A stretch of 27,464 nucleotides of DNA from contig JALRFZ010000189.1 of the NCBI GenBank assembly GCA_023253615.1, positions 1 to 27,464 of the forward strand, in the 5' to 3' direction. The DNA comes from Verrucomicrobiales bacterium (GTDB taxonomy: Bacteria > Verrucomicrobiota > Verrucomicrobiia > Verrucomicrobiales > DEV007). Position 1 is the first letter of the stretch, and the number at the start of each line of letters is the position of its first letter. Positions 15,451-24,067 of the stretch are shown piece after piece. Under the pieces are notes generated by a model that made no database searches, was not told the DNA's origin, and saw nothing but the letters and a program-made list of their open reading frames with translations. The position numbers and the translations under genes were made by a program.

Positions 15451-16941
15451 ATGAATTCCCCCGCCACTTTCCGCTGCCTCGCCCTCGCGGCGTTTTTCCT
15501 GCTGCCCGCTTCCCGTTCGGAGGCGCAGAATTCGACCCCCGAAAAATCGATCGTGCGGGTCAACGCGACCCTCCAGGACTACAGCTTCCTCCGACCCTGG
15601 GAAAAAGGCGCCCCCACGCCTCGCCGTGGTCTCGGTGCCGTGCTCGAGGGAAACCGCGTCCTCATCACCGCCGAGATGTGCGTGAACTCCACCTACCTCG
15701 AGCTCGAGCACCCTTCCAGCGGCGCCCGAGTCACCGCCCGCATCGCCGGGATCGATTACGAGGCCAACCTTGCCGTGCTCGAGCCGGCCGACAGCGATTC
15801 GAAGGTCTTCGAGGGGCTCGAGCCGCTCGCCCTCGACGAATCCGTCTCGCCCGGAGAGACCCTGAACGTCTGGCAGGTGGAGGACAACGGGGACGGCGTC
15901 TCCACCGATGTCGAGGTGCTGCGGGTCGATGTGGGCCGCTATTTCATCCCCGGCTCCGTCTTCCTCCTTTACCAGGTGAAAGGATCGCTGCAGGCGCGCA
16001 CGAACAGCTTCACCCTGCCGGTGGTGAAAAACGGCAAGCTCGTCGGGATGCTGCTCAGCTATTCCTCCAAGGAGCAGACCGCCAGCGTCCTGCCCGCGCC
16101 GATCATCAAGGCCTTCCTTGCCGATCTCGAGGACGGCGAGTACCAGGGATTCCCCAATCTCGGCATTTCCTTCGCGCAGACGCTCGATGAGACCTTCCGC
16201 GATTTCACGAAGATCGCGGACAAGGAGGGCGGCATTTTCGTGCGCGAGGTCGGCAAAGGCGGCTCGGCCGACAAGGCCGGCATCAAGAAGGGCGATGTGA
16301 TCCTCTCCATCGCGGGCCAGCCGGTCGATTCGCGCGGCAATTACAACCATCCGGAGTATGGAAAGCTCAGCTTCTCCCATCTCGTCCGCGGCGGGGCGAA
16401 GGTCGGCGAGACGATCCGCCTCGATCTCATCCGCGACGGCAAGCCCCTTTCGGTCGACGTGCCGTTGACTCGGAAACAGCCGGGGGAGTTCCTCATCGAT
16501 CCCTACATGTTCGACCGCGGTCCGAAATACCTCATCTACGGCGGCCTCATTTTCCAGGAGCTCACCCTGCCCTACCTCGAGAGCTGGGGGGAGGATTGGA
16601 CGAACCGCGCCCCGTTCAATCTCGTCTACGCGAACGCCGATCCCCATCCCTTCGAGGAGGAAGGCCGCGGGAAGCTCGTCTTCCTGAGCAACGTCCTGAA
16701 GACCCCGAGCACGCTCGGCTATGAGTCGATCAATTCCGTGATCGTCTCGAAGGTGAACGGCGTTTTCATCAAGAACATCAAGGACCTCGCCGACGCCTTC
16801 GCCGCGGTGCCCGAGAACGGCCTGCATACCGTCGAGTTCAACGATTATCCGAAGGTGATCTACGTCGACGACCGCGTCTCGAAGCTGGTCAACCAGCAGC
16901 TCATCCAATACGGCATCGGCCAGCTCGAGCGTCTCGAGTGA
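15451..16941 (+). CDS. Deg-like pseudoprotease with PDZ domain (triad lost)
   Basis: The 496-residue product has a signal peptide (1-25, SRSEA-Q) and the same architecture as the upstream protease: trypsin-like fold (about 30-225), PDZ (about 255-340) and the matching C-terminal extension (345-496). Aligning the two by eye, catalytic His is replaced by Met76 (TAEMCV), Asp by Asn106 (EANLAVL) and Ser by Phe187 (NSFTLPV). It therefore cannot be a classical serine protease. The PDZ core GGIFVREVGKGGSADKAGIK (260-279) is well kept, so peptide binding or assembly with the active paralogue is likely. It lies 43 nt downstream of that gene in the same orientation, presumably one operon. It is a real, intact coding sequence, not a decayed pseudogene. 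Confidence 0.88.
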   Translation: MNSPATFRCLALAAFFLLPASRSEAQNSTPEKSIVRVNATLQDYSFLRPWEKGAPTPRRGLGAVLEGNRVLITAEMCVNSTYLELEHPSSGARVTARIAGIDYEANLAVLEPADSDSKVFEGLEPLALDESVSPGETLNVWQVEDNGDGVSTDVEVLRVDVGRYFIPGSVFLLYQVKGSLQARTNSFTLPVVKNGKLVGMLLSYSSKEQTASVLPAPIIKAFLADLEDGEYQGFPNLGISFAQTLDETFRDFTKIADKEGGIFVREVGKGGSADKAGIKKGDVILSIAGQPVDSRGNYNHPEYGKLSFSHLVRGGAKVGETIRLDLIRDGKPLSVDVPLTRKQPGEFLIDPYMFDRGPKYLIYGGLIFQELTLPYLESWGEDWTNRAPFNLVYANADPHPFEEEGRGKLVFLSNVLKTPSTLGYESINSVIVSKVNGVFIKNIKDLADAFAAVPENGLHTVEFNDYPKVIYVDDRVSKLVNQQLIQYGIGQLERLE

Positions 16942-16975
16942 AGGGAGTGCCTGTGGATGCGCCGACCGGAATGCA

Positions 16976-16996
16976 GGGCGGATTTGCAATCCGCCC
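16976..16996. terminator. 9-bp palindrome between convergent genes (terminator or REP-like)
   Basis: GGGCGGATT (16976-16984) pairs exactly with AATCCGCCC (16988-16996) around a TGC loop, and imperfect outer pairing (CCGACCGG with CCGGTGGTCGG) extends it. It lies between the pseudo-Deg stop and the convergent kinase stop. There is no T-run, so it may be a two-way factor-assisted terminator or a dispersed palindromic repeat. Confidence 0.5.
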
Positions 16997-17011
16997 CGGT
17001 GGTCGGGCCGA

Positions 17012-19636
17012 TCAAGGAATGATCCGGTGCGCGCTGAGGATCCGGTGTACCGCCGCCCGCAGTTCCGTCGGCGCGTAGGGCTTCGGCAGCACGCCCTTGA
17101 ATCCGAACGCGGCCGGACTCGACATCGCCGGTGCGTCGGAATATCCGCTCGACACGATCGAGAGCACGTCGGGATCGATCTGCAGGAGCCGACGCATCGT
17201 CTCCACCCCGCCCATGCCGTTTTCAATCGTGAGATCGCAGATCAGCAGGTGGAAAGGCTCGCCCCGCTGCATCGCGTCGGTGTAGACCGCGAGGGTCTCG
17301 CGCCCCTCTTTCGTTTCGACCACCTCGTGTCCGGCCCGGCGCAAGGTCGCGGCCATGAGGCGGCGGATCGGCGCGTCGTCCTCGAGGATGAGGATGCGCG
17401 TGCCGACGAGGAGCGGCTCGCCCCCGTCTCCGGCGCGAGCGGGCTTCAACACGGGGATGTCGAAATTCGGATAGGCGGGCACGCCGTCGGCCTCGCCCGG
17501 TTCGTCGGGGCGTCTTCCGAGCGGTGCACAGAAAGTCGCGATGGTGCCCTTTCCCTCCTTCGACTGGAGCTGGATGAATCCCCCGTGCGCCTTGGCAATC
17601 GACTCGCAGACCGTCAGGCCGATGCCGGTGGCGTTGTTTTCGCGCCGCGTCGTGAAGTAGGGCTCGAAGACCCGCTCGAGATCCTGATCGCTCATGCCGT
17701 GGCCGGTGTCGATCACCTCGATGAGGAGGTGATCCTCTTCCGCCGGCGTGTGGGAGCCGCGGATCTTCAGGACGTCCTCCGGAGTGATGCGCGAACTCCG
17801 GACGATGACGCCGCCGCCGTCGGGCATCGCCGCGGCCGAATTCGTCACCAGATTCTCGACGAGCCGTCCGACCTGGGCCGGATCGACATTGGCGATCACG
17901 CCGGCGTCGGCGCCCTGGTACTGGTAACGGATCTCGGGATGCCTGAGGCGCTGTTCTGTCAGGATGCGCCTGATCAGGTCGGGGATGCGCGTGCGCTCCC
18001 GGATGGGGCGTCCGCCGCGCGCGAAAGTCATGAGCTGCTGCACGAGGCCGGTCGCCCTCGAGGCCGCCGCCTGCGCCTCTTCCAGCATGCCCTGGAGCTC
18101 GGCATCATCGGGGTGGCGCTCGCGGGCGAGGCTGATGTTCCCCGTCAGGGTCGTGAGCGAGTTGTTGAAATCGTGCGCGAAACCGCGGGCGAGCAGGCCG
18201 AGCCCCTCGAGGCGGTGTTGGCGCACCTGCTCCGCGGCTTCGAGCCGGGTCGCGGTGATGTCGGTGAAAAGGGCGAGGATCCCGCCACGCGTCGGATAGG
18301 CGCGGACTTCGAACCACATCCCGCGGCTCGAATCGTGGAAGTCGAAACGGTGCCGGCGTCCGTCGGCGAGGGGGCGCGTGAAATGCTCGTCGTAGCGCTC
18401 GAGATCGCCGGCGTCGAAATGCTCGCGGAACGGCGTGCCGGTGAGGCGGGCTTGGGGCGCGAAGACACGCACGGCTTCGGCATTCGCATAGCGGATGATG
18501 CCGTCCTCGTCGAGACGCAGGAGGGGATCGCCGACCTCCTCGAAGGCGGCTCCGGAGACCGCCGGATTCAGAATCGCGCCACCCATCGCACCGGCGGCGC
18601 TGAAGACGGCCTGTGTGCCCTCGGCGATCGGGGGCGCGTCCCCGGCGGGGCGGAAGGTAGGCTCCGCCCAGGGGGAAGGTGGCGTCGCCGGCACGGAGGC
18701 CGCCGTCGCGGGCTCGGGCTTGCGTTTCGCGATCAAATCCTTGAACGCCGGATCGCTCGCGAGCGAGGCGATTTTGCGGAGCGCTTCGGTCCGGGCCGTT
18801 GGCGGTGTCGAGGGGGGGAAAACGACAGGCTGCACGGGTGCCACGGGGGCCGCGGGCGTGGCCGGCATTTCGGCGACCGGTGGAGCCGGGAGATCCGGCA
18901 GCTCGCCCGCCGTGTCGGCGGTGGCGAGCACGGTGACGAGACCGATCGCCTCCCCGTCGGCCGCACGGATCGGCACGGAGCGTTCCTCCACGCTCTGGAA
19001 AGCGCCGTTGCGCGGCGTGAGGACGACCCTCCTTCCCGTGGAGGCATCCGCCTCTCCGGTTTCGCCGAGCGGGGCCACCGTCGACAGGGGCAGGCCGATC
19101 GCTTCCTTCGGCTCCCAGCCGACGAGTGTTGCCGCCGCCGCGTTCAGGTAGACGACCTGTCCGTCGAGATCGGTTGCAAAGACCGCCTGAGGGAGATGCT
19201 GCGAGACCGCTTCGAGCGCGGGCAACCGCAGGGAGAGCCGCTCGCCCGCGATGCGCCTCTCCACCACGGACTCGAGGCAGACGGCGATCTCGGCGTCGCT
19301 GAAAGGTTTTCTCAAGAAGGCCGCCGGCGACGCGGTGCGCGCCCGGGCAAGGATCGCTTCCTCCGAATAGCCCGTCACGAAAATCGAAGGGATGCCATGG
19401 TCGCGGCGCAGGGTCCGAGCGAGCTCGATGCCGTCCTCGGGTCCATCGAGCTGGATGTCGAGGAGGACGAGGTCGGGCTTTTCCCCGGCAAGCAGATCGA
19501 GCGCCTGTTTCGCGGAATACGCGATGCCCGTCACCACAAAACCTCGGCGGCGCAGGGTGGCCTCGAGATCGCGCGCGGTCACCCGGTCGTTCTCGACGAT
19601 CAGGAGGCGCAGGCGATTGGAGGGCAGATCATCCAT
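17012..19636 (-). CDS. Hybrid sensor histidine kinase (REC-PAS-PAS-HisKA-HATPase-REC)
   Basis: The 874-residue product opens with a receiver domain (9-125) with phospho-Asp60, Thr88 and Lys110. A PAS domain (140-240), a Pro/Ala-rich linker (245-345) and a second PAS (362-465) follow. The dimerisation domain has His488 in FAHDFNN. The ATPase domain has N-box Asn599 (ENLVTNSAAAM), G1 DTGHGM (643-648) and G2 GIGLTV (671-676). A C-terminal receiver (746-870) has Asp801 and Lys852. No membrane segment is seen, so it is cytosolic. The domain set suggests a kinase receiving and passing on phosphate; no transcription-factor partner is nearby. It lies 120 nt downstream of the multi-PAS protein, likely functionally linked. 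All catalytic residues appear intact. Confidence 0.93.
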   Translation of the reverse strand: MDDLPSNRLRLLIVENDRVTARDLEATLRRRGFVVTGIAYSAKQALDLLAGEKPDLVLLDIQLDGPEDGIELARTLRRDHGIPSIFVTGYSEEAILARARTASPAAFLRKPFSDAEIAVCLESVVERRIAGERLSLRLPALEAVSQHLPQAVFATDLDGQVVYLNAAAATLVGWEPKEAIGLPLSTVAPLGETGEADASTGRRVVLTPRNGAFQSVEERSVPIRAADGEAIGLVTVLATADTAGELPDLPAPPVAEMPATPAAPVAPVQPVVFPPSTPPTARTEALRKIASLASDPAFKDLIAKRKPEPATAASVPATPPSPWAEPTFRPAGDAPPIAEGTQAVFSAAGAMGGAILNPAVSGAAFEEVGDPLLRLDEDGIIRYANAEAVRVFAPQARLTGTPFREHFDAGDLERYDEHFTRPLADGRRHRFDFHDSSRGMWFEVRAYPTRGGILALFTDITATRLEAAEQVRQHRLEGLGLLARGFAHDFNNSLTTLTGNISLARERHPDDAELQGMLEEAQAAASRATGLVQQLMTFARGGRPIRERTRIPDLIRRILTEQRLRHPEIRYQYQGADAGVIANVDPAQVGRLVENLVTNSAAAMPDGGGVIVRSSRITPEDVLKIRGSHTPAEEDHLLIEVIDTGHGMSDQDLERVFEPYFTTRRENNATGIGLTVCESIAKAHGGFIQLQSKEGKGTIATFCAPLGRRPDEPGEADGVPAYPNFDIPVLKPARAGDGGEPLLVGTRILILEDDAPIRRLMAATLRRAGHEVVETKEGRETLAVYTDAMQRGEPFHLLICDLTIENGMGGVETMRRLLQIDPDVLSIVSSGYSDAPAMSSPAAFGFKGVLPKPYAPTELRAAVHRILSAHRIIP

Positions 19637-19756
19637 GGAGGAAAACGACGCCGAGGAGCGTTCCGGGCGCGGCGCACGCTACATTCAAATCACCATAATT
19701 AGCAAAGGAAATTACCCCCGTTGAACGCAAGGGGATCGCATTCGTGGGAAGACGAC

Positions 19757-22018
19757 TCAAGATCGCGTTTGCGGGACGATCAGCACCCATTCTTTGGCCG
19801 GATTTTCCGGATCGGTCGGTTCGAGGCGCCCCTGGATCTGTTCGGTGAGCAGCTCCAGCGTTTCGATTTCGGAATCCCGGTCGGTGAAGAGGAACGATCG
19901 ATGCGTGCCGGGGCGTACCGTGAGCTGGAAGCCGCCCGCCGGGTGGGGCCGCAGGTTCACGTACAATTCCGGACCCGGTCCGTGCTGTCGCGTGCCGAGG
20001 ACGAGCCGCATCAGCTCGCCGATGAGGAGGCTGAAGGGCGTCGCCGTCTGCACATCGAGGGTGAGGGCCTCGTCGCCCGTGAGGATCACCTCGCGCCGGC
20101 CCGGCCCGCGTCCCACCAGCGAACAGACTTCGTCGGCCAGATCCCGGAGCAGGGGAAAGACCCACACGGAAAGGGTATCGTCGTAGGGGCAGGCGAGCGC
20201 CACGGAGCGCAGCCGGACCTGCCATTTGAGAAACGCTTCGCGTGCCGCCGCGCTCTGCGGCTCGAGGCTGAAAAGACTCGTGACGAGCTGGAGTTGGTTC
20301 CGGAAGCTGTGCTGTCGTCTCTCGCGAGGCGGATTCGCCGACGCGGAGGCCGGCGGTGCCGCAGCGGGGCCTGCTGCCGGCGGAGCGGGAGCCGGTGCGG
20401 TGGGTGGGGTGTCCGCTTCCGGAGAGGATTGCAGGAACACGAGGGTGCCGCGCGATTTGCCTTCGTGTTCGAGCGCGAGAAAATCCGCCACCGTGCCACG
20501 GGGCAGGGAGGTCTCGCAGAATTCATCCCCTTCGCGGAGATCCGCATCTGCGCCCAGCAGGGCTGCCGCGGCCGCGTTCGCTTCGGCCACATGGCCGCGC
20601 GGGTCGAGACGCAGCATCCCCAGTGGAGCATGGGAGAACGCCGCGTTCTGCCAGTGATCGCGTTCGCGGAGGAGCCGGAGGATCGTTTGATTGCGCACCA
20701 CCGCCAGGATCTGCCCGTCACCGCAGGGCGAGAGGGAGACGGCGAACTCCGACGATGCGTCTCCCGATCCGCGGATCTCGGCGTGGATCGTCCGATCTTC
20801 GTCGAGGATCTGACCCCCGCACTGGGCGAGGAGGTTTCCCAGCACCGGCCAGACTTCCGCGGCCGGGCGCCGGCGCCACGACTCGTCCGGAGCCAGTTCC
20901 GGCCAGGCTTTCGGCGGAGGGGCGAAATCAGCCACCGTCCCATCCGCATCGATCAGCAGGATCAGATCCGGCACGGCATGGAGCAGGGACTGCGCCTTCC
21001 GGGAAAGGGTGCGCAGCTTTGAGCGGAGTTGCTCCAAAGACGATTCCGCCGTGCGAGCCTCGATCAGATACAGGCTCAAGGCCGGTGTTTCCCCGGTCTC
21101 CCCCAAAGGGCTCCAGAGCAGGGAGACGCGCTTTTCCCTCCCGTTCGTGCGCAGCCAGACTTCGCTGGCGAGGAAGCGATCCCCGGGGAGTAGGTTTTTG
21201 TCCCCGTCGGAGAGCAGATCCCTTTCCCTTTCCGCCAGCACATCGGCCTCGCCGGGATGCAGGAGGCTGGAGAAGGGCGTGAGCCTCAGGTCTTTCGGCG
21301 GGATCCCCGAGAGCTCGGCGAAAGCCGGATTCACCTCAATGATGCGATCGAGGTGATCCACCAGCACCGTCCCAGTGCGGGTATGGGTAAAGAGGGCCCG
21401 GAATTTCCATTTGCCATGCCGTTGCGTGGCCTCCGCGCTGAGCGTCCGGGTGACGTCCTCGATCGAGAGCGTGATACCGCCATCCTGCAACAGTGAAGAG
21501 CGGAACTGGATCTCCCTCGGTTTTTGCCCGGGCGAGGTGAGCGTGAAGGTGCGGGTGCGTTGGTTTCTCCATATTTCTTCACGCCAGGATTTGATGACTT
21601 TTTCTCGATGGCCCGGTTCCGGGCAAAGGGTGGAGAGCCAGGCTTCGATCCCTCCGCATTCGGCGATGCTCTTCCCCGAGATTTGTCGGCAGCGGGCGTT
21701 TTCGTGACGCAGATCCTGCTTCGGACCGAGCAGGATCAACCCATACGGCAGGGTATCGAGGATCGTCGCCCAGTCAGGCGAGACGAGACCGGCCGCGAAG
21801 ACCGGCGCGGGATGATGGGAGCCGCCACCGGGCACCGCGACCGGTGCCGTCCGCGAGGCCACGGGTGCGCGCTTCAGCGGCACGCTCGAGACCGGAGGTT
21901 CGCCCTGGCCCGCTCCGAAAACGCCGCCACCAGGCGCGGCAAAAACGTTGCCGGAGTGAATCGATGAGTCACTGGATCCGGTTTTGGCAGTTTCACGCGA
22001 TGGATCAGGCTCGGGCAA
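19757..22018 (-). CDS. Multi-PAS protein with degenerate HisKA_2-type kinase core
   Basis: The product is 753 residues from a TTG at 22018; no ATG occurs in the first 200 residues, so the start could instead be an internal GTG. Four PAS-like domains lie near 82-190, 205-320, 345-445 and 455-530, then a Pro/Ala-rich linker (535-563). Residues 566-610 resemble the HisKA_2 dimerisation helix, with the expected His570 in QHSFRNQLQLVTSLF. The following ATPase-like region (about 620-750) keeps the shape but not the residues: the N-box position reads LLIGELMRLVLG without Asn, and no G1 or G2 box is seen. It could therefore be phosphorylated or scaffold signalling without binding ATP itself. No membrane segment is present. 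It precedes the intact hybrid kinase gene. Confidence 0.75.
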   Translation of the reverse strand: MPEPDPSRETAKTGSSDSSIHSGNVFAAPGGGVFGAGQGEPPVSSVPLKRAPVASRTAPVAVPGGGSHHPAPVFAAGLVSPDWATILDTLPYGLILLGPKQDLRHENARCRQISGKSIAECGGIEAWLSTLCPEPGHREKVIKSWREEIWRNQRTRTFTLTSPGQKPREIQFRSSLLQDGGITLSIEDVTRTLSAEATQRHGKWKFRALFTHTRTGTVLVDHLDRIIEVNPAFAELSGIPPKDLRLTPFSSLLHPGEADVLAERERDLLSDGDKNLLPGDRFLASEVWLRTNGREKRVSLLWSPLGETGETPALSLYLIEARTAESSLEQLRSKLRTLSRKAQSLLHAVPDLILLIDADGTVADFAPPPKAWPELAPDESWRRRPAAEVWPVLGNLLAQCGGQILDEDRTIHAEIRGSGDASSEFAVSLSPCGDGQILAVVRNQTILRLLRERDHWQNAAFSHAPLGMLRLDPRGHVAEANAAAAALLGADADLREGDEFCETSLPRGTVADFLALEHEGKSRGTLVFLQSSPEADTPPTAPAPAPPAAGPAAAPPASASANPPRERRQHSFRNQLQLVTSLFSLEPQSAAAREAFLKWQVRLRSVALACPYDDTLSVWVFPLLRDLADEVCSLVGRGPGRREVILTGDEALTLDVQTATPFSLLIGELMRLVLGTRQHGPGPELYVNLRPHPAGGFQLTVRPGTHRSFLFTDRDSEIETLELLTEQIQGRLEPTDPENPAKEWVLIVPQTRS

Positions 22019-22054
22019 ACAAGTGCGGGGAACGGTGTGGACGGGCGGAGTTTT

Positions 22055-22083
22055 ATTTAAGGAATGTTAATAAACGACTGCAA
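22055..22083 (-). promoter_or_regulatory. Promoter candidate for the PAS/kinase pair
   Basis: On the minus strand TTGCAG (22078-22083) and TTAAAT (22055-22060) are 17 nt apart, each matching four of six consensus bases, in an AT-rich island. The expected start near 22048 gives a leader of about 30 nt to the TTG at 22018, supporting that start. Confidence 0.4.
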
Positions 22084-22099
22084 GCGATTTATTCGCTTG
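22081..22099. repeat. 7-bp inverted repeat between the APC permease and PAS genes
   Basis: CAAGCGA (22081-22087) and TCGCTTG (22093-22099) are exact reverse complements with a 5-nt loop. It lies 34 nt after the APC permease stop and touches the proposed -35 of the PAS gene. It could be a permease terminator (no good T-run) or an operator. Confidence 0.4.
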
Positions 22100-22132
22100 A
22101 CGACCCGAATCGCGACGATTTTTCGGCCAAAG

Positions 22133-23464
22133 TCACGATTCCGCCTTATCCGCGGATACCGGCGGCTTCACGAAGAGGAAATAAATCACCACCCCGAGAC
22201 CCAGCGTGCCGAGACCGTAGAGGAATTCCACCGTCTTCTGCTGGATCTGGAACCACAGCACATAGAGGCTGAGACAGCCGAAGATGAGCGGCGTCACCGG
22301 ATAACCCCATGCCCGATAGGGTCGGTGCAGATCCGGGCGGCGCACCCTCAGCACCACGAGACCGATCACCACCATCAGCGAAGAGATCGTCAGCAGCGCC
22401 TGCACGTAATTGATGAGCTGCTCGAAGGTCGCCGAGGCCACCAGCAGGATCACGATCGCCGCCTGCAGCAGCACCGCCAGAGCCGGCACGCCGTTCTTGT
22501 TCAGCTTGCCGAGGATCTGGAAGCGCGCGTGATCGCGACCGATCGCCGCGGAGACGCGTGGTCCCGCCCAGGTCATCGAACTGATCGTGGAAATGAGCCC
22601 GAAGCTGATGAGGATGCCCATGATCATCCCGCCCTTCGGACCGAGGATCGCCTCCGCCGCGATCAGTCCCACCTCGGCCTGGCCCGCCATCTTTTCGATC
22701 GGAGTCGAGTAGAGGAACGCCAAGTTGATGAAGACATACAGCACCGTCACGAAAGCCGTGCCGATCAGCAGGGCCAGCGGCACCGTCTTCTCCGGCCGGC
22801 GTACTTCGTCCATCATGTAGGTCGCCGCATTCCATCCCGTGTAGGCGTAGAGCACGTAGACCAGCGAGATCGCGAAGCCGCCCGAGGCGATCAGTTGTCC
22901 ATCGCCCTCCTTCGGCAGGAACGACACCGGCTGGGCCGTGCCCACGATAAAAGCAAGGAGCCCGAGCACGAGGATCAGCGCCACCTTGGCATAGGTGAAG
23001 CCCGATTGGAAAATGCCGATGCTGCTCAGTTTTCCGAGGTGCACCAAGGCCACCAGCACCACCACCGGGATGCCGAACCAGAGCGACGGGATCCCCGTGA
23101 TGCTGCCCATGTAGCCCCCTAACAAAGCCGCATTCGCCGCCACCGGCGCCGCGAAGCCGACCGTCACCGAGAGCCATCCCGCGAGAAAGCCGATGAAGGG
23201 ATTCCACGCCTTCGAAAGGAGGTGGTATTCCCCGCCCGATTTCGGAAAGATCGAAGCGAGTTCCGCATAGCAGACCGCGCCGCAGAAGGAAATGATCCCG
23301 CCCACGAGCCAGAGCACGAGGATGGGAAAGCCCGAGGGAATTCCCGCGACCTGGAAGCCGAGGCTGCCGAAGACCCCCGTGCCGATCATATTCGCGACGA
23401 CGATGGCGATGGCCGTGGCCAGGCCGACCTTGCCGGCATCGGATCCAGAGACGGGAGAAGACAT
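22133..23464 (-). CDS. APC-family amino acid permease
   Basis: The 443-residue product is an integral membrane protein with about 12 hydrophobic segments. The first contains NMIGTGVFGSLGF, the unwound substrate-binding helix typical of the APC superfamily. FPKSGGEYHLL and a later AYTGWNAATYM segment also match amino acid/polyamine transporters. It should move an amino acid across the inner membrane by exchange or proton symport; the substrate cannot be inferred. ATG at 23464 is preferred over an in-frame TTG at 23476, because translation from the ATG gives a normal short polar N-terminus. It stands alone, with 97 nt to the flavoprotein gene upstream. No metabolic partner gene is adjacent. Confidence 0.9.
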   Translation of the reverse strand: MSSPVSGSDAGKVGLATAIAIVVANMIGTGVFGSLGFQVAGIPSGFPILVLWLVGGIISFCGAVCYAELASIFPKSGGEYHLLSKAWNPFIGFLAGWLSVTVGFAAPVAANAALLGGYMGSITGIPSLWFGIPVVVLVALVHLGKLSSIGIFQSGFTYAKVALILVLGLLAFIVGTAQPVSFLPKEGDGQLIASGGFAISLVYVLYAYTGWNAATYMMDEVRRPEKTVPLALLIGTAFVTVLYVFINLAFLYSTPIEKMAGQAEVGLIAAEAILGPKGGMIMGILISFGLISTISSMTWAGPRVSAAIGRDHARFQILGKLNKNGVPALAVLLQAAIVILLVASATFEQLINYVQALLTISSLMVVIGLVVLRVRRPDLHRPYRAWGYPVTPLIFGCLSLYVLWFQIQQKTVEFLYGLGTLGLGVVIYFLFVKPPVSADKAES

Positions 23465-23561
23465 GCCCTGAGTCAACAGGGTCGGATCGGAGAGTCAAGA
23501 GGGTTTTGTGAGGGGGGGCGGGGAAGGATCGGGGAAGGAAGAAAGAATCGTTCCCGTGATT

Positions 23562-24005
23562 TCATTCCACCACGAAATACTCGAGTGCCCACTCGCGCAT
23601 GAACCGCACCTGCGCGGGATCGATCCGGTAGAGCACGAACTGCGGATTCTCCGGCGTGCCGAGGTATTGCCTCAGCAGGGGATTTTTTTCCCAGATCACG
23701 GCGATGACGGCGGGATCGGTCTCGATCGTGGCGGGACCGGTGATGCGAACCTGGTCGTGGCCGGGGGACAGGTAGGCGAGCTCGACCTTCGGATTGGCGG
23801 CGATCTCGCGGGTCTTTTGATACACGGCGAGGTTGGCGACGTAGATAGTGAAATCCTCATCGACACGCACGGGCGAGACGGGGCGGACGCGGGGTTGCCC
23901 CTCGGGATCAACGGTGGCGAGCATGGGGAATTTCGCCTCGCGGATGACGGCATGGGCGAGCTCGTGGAGGCGGGTGGGATCGACGGGTTCGGGACGGGGT
24001 TTCAT
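23562..24005 (-). CDS. Pyridoxamine 5'-phosphate oxidase-like (split-barrel) protein
   Basis: The 147-residue product matches the small FMN/F420-binding split-barrel family. LATVDPEGQPRVRPVSPVRV (29-48) is the typical first strand pair, followed by TREIAANPKVELAY and VRITGPATIE. Members bind FMN, F420, heme or biliverdin and are often of unknown reaction; true PNPOx is longer (about 210-220). The function is probably redox or stress-related. The ORF remains open upstream to 24323, but that part overlaps the divergent membrane protein and lacks homology-like composition; ATG 24005 gives the normal family length. The divergent VTT/DedA gene starts 62 nt away. Confidence 0.85.
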   Translation of the reverse strand: MKPRPEPVDPTRLHELAHAVIREAKFPMLATVDPEGQPRVRPVSPVRVDEDFTIYVANLAVYQKTREIAANPKVELAYLSPGHDQVRITGPATIETDPAVIAVIWEKNPLLRQYLGTPENPQFVLYRIDPAQVRFMREWALEYFVVE

Positions 24006-24067
24006 GGTTGGAAAAGAAGTGGGCGGGTCGCGGGATCGGGAGCACTTTATCACGGCCCCGCCCCGAC

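Noticed and set aside
15451..16941. Second Deg-like gene considered a pseudogene
   Set aside because: The frame is intact with signal peptide, PDZ and C-terminal region preserved, so it looks like a functional pseudoprotease.
17027..19702. Very long plus-strand ORF (891 codons) opposite the hybrid kinase
   Set aside because: It is a high-G+C shadow with no recognisable domain, while the minus strand encodes complete REC, PAS, kinase and REC domains.
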